Assembly: GCF_900177515.1 (NCBI RefSeq)
Contig: NZ_FXAK01000009.1
Location: forward strand, 620,001-684,000
Source of the DNA: Azospirillum oryzae
Lineage (GTDB): Bacteria > Pseudomonadota > Alphaproteobacteria > Azospirillales > Azospirillaceae
Direction: 5' to 3'
DNA length: 64,000 bases
The position numbers were made by a program, and so were the translations under genes. Positions 54,382 through 63,458 of the stretch are shown piece after piece. Position 1 is the stretch's first letter. The number at the start of each line of letters is the position of its first letter. The notes under the pieces were generated by a model, which was not told the DNA's origin, ran no database searches, and worked only from the letters and a program-made list of their open reading frames with translations.

Positions 54382-55284
54382 ATGCAAACCGGGTTTAACA
54401 TCGACACCGACCAGCCGGTTCGGCGGATGCCAGGACTGCAGGTCAACGACATCTCGGATGTCCTCGGCGCCGAGATCATCGGACTTGACGTCACGAATGA
54501 CGCGGTGGAGGCCGAGTGGGATCGGATCCAGGCCCTCCTCCGCAACCGTCATGTCCTGGTGTTCCGCAACCAGGAACTGACGGAAGCCGGTCTGGAAAAA
54601 TTCGCCCGGCGCTTCGGCGATCTGGAACGGTCGGTGACGCAGCGGGCGGACGGGACCATCGCACCGCCTGTCCACATGATCACCAATCTCGACGCCGAGG
54701 GAAAGCCGTCGCGTACCCCCTACGTCAATTCCAACTATTTCTGGCACAGCGATCGGGCGTTCTTTCCCACCGGTTCGGCGATGGTTCTTCTGTACGGGGT
54801 GGAAATGCCGCCCGGCGGCGGGGGCGACACGCAGTTCGCCAACATGATCCTGGCCTATGAGGGGCTGTCCGACGCGGACAAGGCGCTGGTCGCCAACCTG
54901 CGCGTCCTGCACAGCTTCGAACATATGCGCGAGACGCTGATGAAGCGGCCGCTGTCCGAGTTGGAACGGAGCGTGGCGCCGCCGCCCTCGCTGCATCCGC
55001 TGGTGCGCACGGATCCGGTGACCGGCCGCAAATCGCTGTTGCTGGGCATGTATGCCTGCGAAATCGACGGGATGCCGCGCGACGAGGGACGCGCCCTGCT
55101 GAAGCGTCTCGAAGAGCACGCGACCCGGCCGGATTTCGTCTACACGCACAGATGGCAGGAGCGGGATTTCATCATCTGGGACAACCTGTGCCTGATGCAC
55201 AGGGCGCTGCCCAATTTCGAGATGGATAAACACCGGCGCATCATGATGCGTTGTGGCGTCACCAGCACGGCGATCATTCGGTGA
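54382..55284 (+). CDS. TauD/TfdA-family Fe(II)/2-oxoglutarate dioxygenase
   Basis: A 300-residue non-heme iron dioxygenase, which couples 2-oxoglutarate decarboxylation to substrate hydroxylation. The iron ligands are visible as H-S-D in FWHSDRAFF near 119 and the distal histidine in LMHRALPNF near 275, with the oxoglutarate-binding arginine in RRIMMR soon after. Members act on taurine, 2,4-D, carnitine precursors and many other acids, so the substrate is open. I start at the ATG at 54382; the frame extends back to 54268 without conservation. It is divergent from LysR. Confidence 0.93.
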   Translation: MQTGFNIDTDQPVRRMPGLQVNDISDVLGAEIIGLDVTNDAVEAEWDRIQALLRNRHVLVFRNQELTEAGLEKFARRFGDLERSVTQRADGTIAPPVHMITNLDAEGKPSRTPYVNSNYFWHSDRAFFPTGSAMVLLYGVEMPPGGGGDTQFANMILAYEGLSDADKALVANLRVLHSFEHMRETLMKRPLSELERSVAPPPSLHPLVRTDPVTGRKSLLLGMYACEIDGMPRDEGRALLKRLEEHATRPDFVYTHRWQERDFIIWDNLCLMHRALPNFEMDKHRRIMMRCGVTSTAIIR

Positions 55285-55325
55285 GCTGTACCGCGCGCCG
55301 CGAACAGCCGGGCATTCACCTTGAT

Positions 55326-55334
55326 GGTCCGGCT
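55326..55334. promoter_or_regulatory. Weak FadR/GntR-type operator candidate (amidohydrolase 2, distal)
   Basis: TGATGGTCCGGCTTGA: left half TGGTC perfect, right half degenerate. 110 bases upstream of the amidohydrolase start. Confidence 0.25.
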
Positions 55335-55362
55335 TGACTCCCCGCAAAACGCTGCCCTAAAT

Positions 55363-55371
55363 GGTCTGATA
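55363..55371. promoter_or_regulatory. FadR/GntR-type operator candidate (amidohydrolase 2)
   Basis: CTAAATGGTCTGATAATAAA: left half and central base match, right half reduced to GATA. 73 bases upstream of the start codon. Confidence 0.4.
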
Positions 55372-55443
55372 ATAAAGCAGCCGTCCACTGGCCCAAGGCG
55401 CCGGCCTGAAGTCATCGCGACGGCTCATCCAGAGGAGGAGACC

Positions 55444-56457
55444 GTGAGTTCACGGACAGGCAGCGTCGCTATTCCTGCGGCTTATGCCCCCGAACCGATC
55501 ATTCTGCCCGATCTACCCGTCGTCGATGCACATTTCCATCTCTGGAACCTGATGGGCTTCGACTATTTCGCGCCGGATTTTCTTCAGGACGTCGAAGCCG
55601 GTCACAAGGTCGAGGCCAGCGTCTATGTCGAATGCGACATGGGCTACTCCGACCATCCCGACCCCGATTTCCGGCCGGTCGGCGAGGTGTTCCATGTGTT
55701 GCGGCAGATCGAGTTGGCACGGGACGCCGAGCACCGGCTGGCCGCCGGGATCATCGGCAGCGCCAATCTCATGCTCGCAGAGAAGGTGGCACCGGTTCTC
55801 GAAGCGCAGATCGAGGCCGGCAAAGGACGCGTCCGCGGTATCCGCACGAGGATCGCGTGGGACCCGGATCCGGTTGCCGGCTATGGCGGCCGTACCGATT
55901 TTCCGCAGGAAAACATCGTCCGGACGCAAGCCTTCCTGGATGGGGCAAAGCGCGTAGAGAGGCTCGGACTGATCCTGGAGACGTTCGGCTTCCATACACA
56001 GCTCGCCGACCTGCGGCGCGTGGCGGTCCAATGTCCCGACCTGACGATCGTTCTGAACCATCTCGGCGGGCCGCTCGGCGTCGGGCGCTATGCCGAACGG
56101 CAGGACGACGTCTTCAGGGACTGGTCCGCCGGACTCCGCGCGATCGCCGAACTCCCGAACGTCTTCATTAAGCTCAGCGGCGTCGGCGTCACGCGGCTGG
56201 GTCTGGGCTTCGGCGGCAAAGGCCAGGCCGCCTCATCCGACGCAATCGCGTCCGCCGCGGCCTCTCGCATACGGACGTGCCTCGACACGTTCGGCGCCGG
56301 ACGCTGCATCTTCGGAAGCAACTATCCGGTGGATAAGGTCGTCTCATCCTATCCCGTTCTCTTGAACGGCTATAAGAAGATGCTCGGTGATCTCAGCCGC
56401 GACGAATGCGAGGCCATCTTCTCCGGCAATGCGCGGCGGGTTTACCGCCTGTCCTAA
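55444..56457 (+). CDS. Amidohydrolase-family protein (LigI/COG3618-like)
   Basis: A 337-residue TIM-barrel hydrolase, clearly paralogous to the one at 25216: both share VDxHxHLW, a shared VEASVYVECDMGYSD-type block, VLNHLGGPLGVG, and FGSNYPVDK. I use the GTG at 55444 because GAGGAGGAG stands just ahead; the open frame goes back to 55321. It lies after the dioxygenase on the same strand but has its own operator-like site. It likely opens a lactone or similar ring. Confidence 0.9.
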   Translation: MSSRTGSVAIPAAYAPEPIILPDLPVVDAHFHLWNLMGFDYFAPDFLQDVEAGHKVEASVYVECDMGYSDHPDPDFRPVGEVFHVLRQIELARDAEHRLAAGIIGSANLMLAEKVAPVLEAQIEAGKGRVRGIRTRIAWDPDPVAGYGGRTDFPQENIVRTQAFLDGAKRVERLGLILETFGFHTQLADLRRVAVQCPDLTIVLNHLGGPLGVGRYAERQDDVFRDWSAGLRAIAELPNVFIKLSGVGVTRLGLGFGGKGQAASSDAIASAAASRIRTCLDTFGAGRCIFGSNYPVDKVVSSYPVLLNGYKKMLGDLSRDECEAIFSGNARRVYRLS

Positions 56458-56483
56458 GTTTACGGCCTGTCGTAAACCATTCG

Positions 56484-56514
56484 AAGCCGGTTCCTTTCAC
56501 AAAGGAACCGGCTT
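56484..56514. terminator. Bidirectional terminator hairpin
   Basis: AAGCCGGTTCCTTT and its exact complement pair around CAC (14-base arms). It lies between the convergent ends of the amidohydrolase and the TRAP receptor and would end both transcripts. Confidence 0.75.
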
Positions 56515-56532
56515 TCCGTTGCACCCATCCGC

Positions 56533-57549
56533 TTACCGGCCCAGCGCCTTCAAATACTGCTCGTAAGCCTCGCGCGCCGGAAGCCCGCGAGCGGCGAGCC
56601 TGTTGATGTAGTCGTCCGTGGCGACTTTCAGCCGTTCACCGATGGCGGCCTTGGCTTCCGGGGAAAAGTCGTAGACCTTGATTCCGCCGGCCTTGAACTC
56701 GGTCTTGAGTTCCTCGGTCCATCGATCGACCCACTCGGCAAGCTCCATTTCAACCTTGAGCCCGCAATCCCTCATCGCCTGTTGATTCTTGGGCGACAGC
56801 TTCTTCCAAACCCCGAGGTCGATCGACCAGATGCCCGAGGACGACCCGAAGCTGCCGTTGCCGCTCATCGACTTGACGACTTCGTTGAGTTTGTAGGGCT
56901 TGACGCTCGCCAGAGGCAGCAACGAGCCGTCGACCGTGCCCTGCTGCACACCCAGGTATACATCGCCCGTCGACATTTCGACCGCCCTGGCGCCCAGCGC
57001 GTTGACGGTGACGATAAGCGAACCGCCGCCGGCACTGAGCTTCTTGCGGTTGATCTTCTCGAGCGTGTCGAAAGGCTCCGACCTCGAAAGCAGCTGATAC
57101 ACTGGGAAGACGTTGATCAACAACGGATAAAGGCGGCTTCTGGTGAATTCCTGCGAAAGCAGCCCACCACTGTCTAGGGCCTTCCGGTTCGCCTTCGTCA
57201 TCTCGACGACCGTGTCTCCCATTTGCGGAAGCATGGGAATACCGTTGAGCGGCAGTTTATCGGTCTGCGCACTGACGATAATATAGGCGATGTCGGCAAG
57301 CCCGTCATTCACGGCTTTGAGTGACTCGAAGAAACCGGCGATCTGGCCCGAAGGGAAGTATTTGAAATCGATCTCACCGTTGGACGCCCCTTTCACGCAG
57401 GCCATCCAGGGGTCCGCTGCCTGGGACGAGCCCCAGTGACTGGGCGGAAGATTGGTCGATACCGTAAGCGTTTCCGCTTTCGCCACAACAGCCGATAGAG
57501 CCATCGAGCAAGCCAGTATGCTGCCGGCTAGAATTCCAAACCTTTTCAT
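56533..57549 (-). CDS. TRAP transporter substrate-binding protein (DctP), orphan
   Basis: A 338-residue periplasmic receptor. Signal peptide ends near AKAETLTV; core STNLPPSHWGSSQAADPWMACV and STGDVYLGVQQGTVDGSLL. It is closest in pattern to the receptor at 29014 (shared IDFKYFPSGQIAG/ASFFESLKAVNDGLA). It stands alone with its own upstream operator-like site (57720). Partner membrane subunits are not adjacent. Confidence 0.93.
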   Translation of the reverse strand: MKRFGILAGSILACSMALSAVVAKAETLTVSTNLPPSHWGSSQAADPWMACVKGASNGEIDFKYFPSGQIAGFFESLKAVNDGLADIAYIIVSAQTDKLPLNGIPMLPQMGDTVVEMTKANRKALDSGGLLSQEFTRSRLYPLLINVFPVYQLLSRSEPFDTLEKINRKKLSAGGGSLIVTVNALGARAVEMSTGDVYLGVQQGTVDGSLLPLASVKPYKLNEVVKSMSGNGSFGSSSGIWSIDLGVWKKLSPKNQQAMRDCGLKVEMELAEWVDRWTEELKTEFKAGGIKVYDFSPEAKAAIGERLKVATDDYINRLAARGLPAREAYEQYLKALGR

Positions 57550-57719
57550 GGATGCTTCCTTCCCCTGGAGCCGATGCCAAGCCGGCCTCCGATTGTTGAT
57601 GCGGGTCAGGCAGTGGGGGCTCCCCGGATCATTGATCCGGCCATCCTCACTCTCCGCACGCCTTTCTAGTCATGATCCACCGAAATAGAACAGCGCCACC
57701 GCCCCCTTGTCAACAATTT

Positions 57720-57728
57720 GGTTCGACC
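57720..57728. promoter_or_regulatory. FadR/GntR-type operator candidate (fourth TRAP receptor)
   Basis: AATTTGGTTCGACCATTAC: right half perfect, one mismatch left. 171 bases upstream of the receptor start. Confidence 0.5.
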
Positions 57729-58033
57729 ATTACTTCCTCGGGAACCCCCCCCTCGCCCCCATCAAGCATCCTTGTGGTCGCTAAAAAGTCAGCCTTGTAT
57801 CCAGGCGACAGTTCCTCGCGTGCAATTTCGGGATTTTTGGATTTGGGCCATTGGTAGATTGCTCGATACACGAATAATGTGGCTTTGGAAACGCAATGGT
57901 GAGGCTTGATGCCAAGCCAACCTCCCGCGTCACGCTTCGCCTTTAAATCACCAAGGTAGAGGAGGTCATCGAGGTCTCGCAGGAAACCTTCGGTGGCTGT
58001 GTCGTCACGACCGGGTCGTGAAACCGCCTAAAT

Positions 58034-58042
58034 GGTCTGACG
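58034..58042. promoter_or_regulatory. FadR/GntR-type operator candidate (third LivK, distal)
   Basis: TAAATGGTCTGACGTTTTC: one mismatch at the right edge. 174 bases upstream of the start; centre 43 bases from the next site. Confidence 0.5.
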
Positions 58043-58076
58043 TTTTCTATTGACTGCACACCGCGTTTTCCAATAA

Positions 58077-58085
58077 GGTCTGACT
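58077..58085. promoter_or_regulatory. FadR/GntR-type operator candidate (third LivK, proximal)
   Basis: CAATAAGGTCTGACTATCA: one mismatch at the right edge. 131 bases upstream of the start. Confidence 0.5.
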
Positions 58086-58215
58086 ATCAGCCTTGCCCAC
58101 AATAAGACTCTCCGCCCTACGGCGCGGGAGCGGAGCAGCTTAAGGAATTCCCGATCGCGTGGCCGCCAGATCGCCGCGCTGCCGCCTGCGCATCCAGCTT
58201 TTGGGGGGAGCTGTC

Positions 58216-59379
58216 ATGACCATCAAGAAAGCTGCATCGACCGTTGCCATCGGACTTGGGCTGTTCGGAGCCCTGCTGACGAACGCGGGGGCCGAGACGC
58301 TGAAGATCGGCGTGATCGCACCGCTGACCGGCGCCGGGGCGCCGCATGGCAATGCGATGGCGCAGGCGGCGAAGATTGCGGCGTCGGAAGCCAACGCCAC
58401 AGGTGGCCTGGATGTCGGCGGCAGGAAATATCAGGTCGACGTCATCGCCTATGACGACCAATACAAAGCGGCCGAGGCGGTCGCCGCCTACAACCGCCTC
58501 GTCAAACAGGACGGCGTCAAATACATGATCCTGCTGAGTTCGGCCAGCACCCTGGCCGTCAAGGACAGCATCGAGAACGACAGGATCGTCGCGATGACGG
58601 CGGCCTTCACGTCGAAGCTAATCGATTCCGAGACGAAATACATTACTTGCCTCAACAGCATACCGCGCAACTACGTTCCGGGCCTGATCGCTTGGCTGAA
58701 GGGCAATCTCAAGGAGCGGTGCGTCGTCACCGTCAACCCTAACGACGAGACCGTCTGGGAGCAGGCGCGGGTGGACGACAAATTCCTGAAGGAAAACGGC
58801 TTCACGATCCTCGGCAACGAACTGTTCGAGCGCACCCAGAAAGAATTTCAGCCGATGCTCCCCAAAGTAATCGGCCTGAATGTCGAAGTCATCAATCTCG
58901 GGGCCACCCAACCCTCGACGGCGGGGCTCATCGTCCGACAGGCGCGTGAACTCGGCTACAAGGGAATTTTCGTCAAGACCGGTTCCCCCGGACCGAAGGA
59001 CATCATGGAGGCCGCCGGCAGCAAGGAAGCGGTCGAGGGCCTGATCTCCATGGCGTTCGCCGATCCTTCGACGCCGGGTTTCCAACGCGTTGCGGCGGAA
59101 TACAAAAAGGCGATTCACCAGGAGCCCAATCAGGTGCTCGCCCCCTACTACGACGCCGCGAACGCCCTTCTGCTTGCCATCCGCAAGGGCGGCGACGTGA
59201 ACGATACGAGCAAGACCGCCAACGCCTTTGCCCAGGTCCTGCCGATGACATCGATTCAAGGCGACGATCTGAACGCCGGACCCGACCGGCAGCTGCTGTC
59301 GCCCATCTATGTTGAAGTCATCAAAGACGGCAACCCGGTCGTCGTCGGCAAAGTGCCGCTCGTCGGCGGCGCTCAATAG
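58216..59379 (+). CDS. Branched-chain-type ABC substrate-binding protein, orphan
   Basis: A 387-residue HAAT receptor. Signal peptide ends near NAGAETLKIG; IGVIAPLTGAGAPHG and AYDDQYKAAEAVAAYNRLV follow. It is close to the livK product at 23034 throughout (shared GGLDV, LLSSASTLAVK, MTAAFTSK, GSPGPKDIMEAAGSKEAVEG). The ATG at 58216 has GGGGGGAG upstream. No channel genes are adjacent. A Baeyer-Villiger-type monooxygenase follows 119 bases downstream and may be co-transcribed. Confidence 0.94.
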   Translation: MTIKKAASTVAIGLGLFGALLTNAGAETLKIGVIAPLTGAGAPHGNAMAQAAKIAASEANATGGLDVGGRKYQVDVIAYDDQYKAAEAVAAYNRLVKQDGVKYMILLSSASTLAVKDSIENDRIVAMTAAFTSKLIDSETKYITCLNSIPRNYVPGLIAWLKGNLKERCVVTVNPNDETVWEQARVDDKFLKENGFTILGNELFERTQKEFQPMLPKVIGLNVEVINLGATQPSTAGLIVRQARELGYKGIFVKTGSPGPKDIMEAAGSKEAVEGLISMAFADPSTPGFQRVAAEYKKAIHQEPNQVLAPYYDAANALLLAIRKGGDVNDTSKTANAFAQVLPMTSIQGDDLNAGPDRQLLSPIYVEVIKDGNPVVVGKVPLVGGAQ

Positions 59380-59498
59380 CCAGCGACAGGTATTGCTTCC
59401 TGTTCCGCCGTTTCTTGGGCCGAAGAATTGCCCTTTGGGCCGGAGCATTGTCGCCGACGCCGGCGTCACGATGAAAATCAATAAGGACATTCCGAAGC

Positions 59499-61325
<1,827 letters not shown>

Positions 61326-61444
61326 GCAGCTCGACAAAAAATCACTGCACGCTCGCGATTGGGTTCTAAGGACATGTCCCTGAGGCCAAAGCACGGCGCG
61401 TGGAACTGGAATCATCCCGAAAGCGATGCATCCAAGGAGCAAAG

Positions 61445-62293
61445 ATGAGTGCAACGGCATTAGCCAAGCGCACCACCACCACAACCCTTTCCACGCGAAA
61501 AGGTGGTGATCCCATTGTGTGCCTGACCGCCTATTCGGCGCCCATAGCCAAGCTGCTGGACCCCCATGTAGATGTGCTCCTGGTTGGCGATAGCCTGGGC
61601 ATGGTGCTCTATGGCTTCGACAGCACGCTACCAGTGACGCTCGACATGATGATCGCACATGGTGCGGCCGTGGTCCGTGGCTCCACACATGCCTGCGTGA
61701 TCGTCGATCTGCCCTTCGCCAGCTACCAGGAATCGCCGCAGCAAGCCTTCCGCAACGCTGCCCGCGTCCTGGCGGAGACCGGGTGCGCGGCGGTGAAATT
61801 GGAGGGCGGGGTAGAGATGGCCGAAACTGTCGCCTATTTGGTGGCGCGCGGCGTGCCGGTCATGGGGCATGTTGGGTTGACCCCGCAATCGGTCAATACG
61901 CTCGGCGGCTTCCGTGCTCGTGGCCGCAACGCGGAGGAGAGCGAGAGCATTCTTGCCGACGCCAAGGCAATCACCGCTGCGGGCGCCTTCGCACTTGTCG
62001 TAGAAGGAGTGATGGAGCCGCTGGCCGAAGCCATTACCGCGGCGGTGACGGTCCCGACCATCAGCATTGGTGCCTCCGTCGCCTGTGACGGCCAAGTACT
62101 AGTCACCGACGATCTCCTGGGCCTGTTTGCAGACTTCACACCGAAGTTCGTTCGCCGCTATGCCGAGCTTGGCCCGATGGTGACACATGCGGCGGCGACC
62201 TATGCCGAGGATGTTCGGCACCGCCGGTTTCCGGGCCCAGAGCACGTGTTTAGGGTCAAGCGTAAGACACCGCCTTCGGAGATGGCCCCATGA
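61445..62293 (+). CDS. panB: 3-methyl-2-oxobutanoate hydroxymethyltransferase
   Basis: A 282-residue enzyme that makes ketopantoate, the first committed step of pantothenate (CoA precursor) synthesis. Family blocks: PIVCLTAYSAPIAKLLD near 24, LLVGDSLGMVLYGFDSTLPVTLDMMIAHG in parts near 46 with the metal-site Asp, AVKLEGG near 115, and VMGHVGLTPQSVN near 135. Catalytic glutamate is expected in LVVEGVMEPLAE near 180. AAGGAG precedes the ATG at 61445. Its stop overlaps the panD start as ATGA. Making CoA precursor fits a CoA-hungry catabolic island. Confidence 0.96.
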   Translation: MSATALAKRTTTTTLSTRKGGDPIVCLTAYSAPIAKLLDPHVDVLLVGDSLGMVLYGFDSTLPVTLDMMIAHGAAVVRGSTHACVIVDLPFASYQESPQQAFRNAARVLAETGCAAVKLEGGVEMAETVAYLVARGVPVMGHVGLTPQSVNTLGGFRARGRNAEESESILADAKAITAAGAFALVVEGVMEPLAEAITAAVTVPTISIGASVACDGQVLVTDDLLGLFADFTPKFVRRYAELGPMVTHAAATYAEDVRHRRFPGPEHVFRVKRKTPPSEMAP

Positions 62294-62763
62294 TCAAAAC
62301 CGTTCGCGCTAAACTGCACGGCATCCACGTCACCGACGCCAATTTGAACTATCACGGCTCTATCACGCTTGATCCCGACCATTGCGACGCGGTCGGCATC
62401 TACCCTCTGGAGTTCGTGGACATCTGGAACCGAAATTCCGGCGCCCGCATCAGCACCTACGTCATTTTGGGCGAACGCGGTTCCCGGTGCTGCGTGCTAA
62501 ACGGGGCGGCGGCGCGCACTTGCCAGCCAGGAGATGCTATCATCATCGCGGCGTCCTGGTACTGCCAGCCTACAGACCTGACGACACTCAAACCGCGTGT
62601 CGCCACATTCCATCCCGACAACCGTATCGCGGACCGGCTCACATACGATGTGATCGCCCACGACGATGGCCGTCACAGCTTTCACATCCGCGTTGATGAG
62701 CCAGACAAAAGCCAACCACCATTGCCGGTAGCCCGACGCGGCCGACTGAAATCGGGTGTTTGA
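62290..62763 (+). CDS. panD: Aspartate 1-decarboxylase (pyruvoyl enzyme)
   Basis: A 157-residue PanD-type enzyme that makes beta-alanine for pantothenate. The self-cleavage site is G23-S24 in NYHGSITL; K8, H10, Y21, the WNRNSGARISTYVI block near 46 (with Thr and Tyr) and ERGSR near 63 agree with the E. coli enzyme. The protein is longer than the usual 115-130 residues: about 25 extra residues rich in Arg/Pro occur at the C-terminus. The IS5-type end lies only about 17 bases after the stop, so the tail may have been altered by insertion; this is inference. Confidence 0.92.
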   Translation: MIKTVRAKLHGIHVTDANLNYHGSITLDPDHCDAVGIYPLEFVDIWNRNSGARISTYVILGERGSRCCVLNGAAARTCQPGDAIIIAASWYCQPTDLTTLKPRVATFHPDNRIADRLTYDVIAHDDGRHSFHIRVDEPDKSQPPLPVARRGRLKSGV

Positions 62764-62779
62764 GGACGCCACAAAAGGC

Positions 62780-63458
62780 GGGGACCTTGTTGCACCGAGG
62801 CCTTCGGTTGCGGCCTTCGGGGTATCAGGGTAGAAGGCCAGCCCTTTGCCCTTGTGCCGGTTCGGTCATGCCGTTCAAAGCCAATGCGTCCCGCCGCCAT
62901 GACATTCCGAAGCAGCGCCATCGGGTTCGCAGTTGGGCGGAGTATGACACGGGGCTTCGGGCGCGCGGCAGCCTGACGGTCTGGTTCACGCCGGAGGCCG
63001 TCACGCACTGGCGGGCGGAGACGCGGACCACGCCCGGCGGGCAGCGCCTCTACTCGGACCTGGCGATCACAACAGCCTTGAGCTTGCGCGCCGTGTTCCG
63101 GCTGCCGTTGCGCCAAACCGAAGGCTTGGTTGGCTCCATCGTCAGACTGGTTGGCGTGGAGCTTGCCGTCCCCGACCATTCCACCCTCAGCCGTCGCGCC
63201 TAGATCCTGTGCCTCCCTTCGGAGCCGGTATCATCGGGCGGCGCTGTGGAACTGCTGGTGGACAGCACGGGCGTGAAGCTGTGCGGTCTCGGCGAATGGT
63301 TGGTCGAAAAGCACGGGACCCAGCGCCGACGCGCGTGGAAGAAGCTGCGTGTCGGACTGGATGCCGTGACCGGGTGGATCCTCGCGGCGACCTTGACCGA
63401 CCACGGCATTGATGACGGCTCGGAGGCCGGTGCTCTGCTGGAACAGGTTGAGGAGCCG
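62780..63458 (+). mobile_element. IS5-family insertion sequence, left part only
   Basis: The left end appears at about 62780, with GGGGACCTTGTTGCACCGAGG, similar in style to IS903-group termini. The transposase reading frame starts at 62868. The element is cut off at about 63458 by an IS256-family element; its right end is not in the window. Confidence 0.65.
62868..63458 (+). pseudogene. IS5-family transposase, nonsense-mutated and interrupted
   Basis: The frame begins MPFKANASRRHDIPKQRHRV and continues RGSLTVWFTPEA, QRLYSDLAITTALSLRAVFRLPLRQTEGLVGS and PDHSTLSRR, all typical of IS5-family transposases. A TAG at 63201 (probably from CAG) then stops it. The same frame resumes as 'VELLVDSTGVKLCGLGEWLVEKHG' in two parts, with the catalytic aspartate of the DDE triad in VDSTG. 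It is then broken near 63458 by another IS. The gene is therefore inactivated twice. Confidence 0.8.

Larger units (their letters stand above)
57550..58215. other. 666-base divergent promoter region
   Basis: No gene recognised. It lies between the leftward TRAP receptor and the rightward third LivK. It has three operator-like sites (57720, 58034, 58077). Confidence 0.55.
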
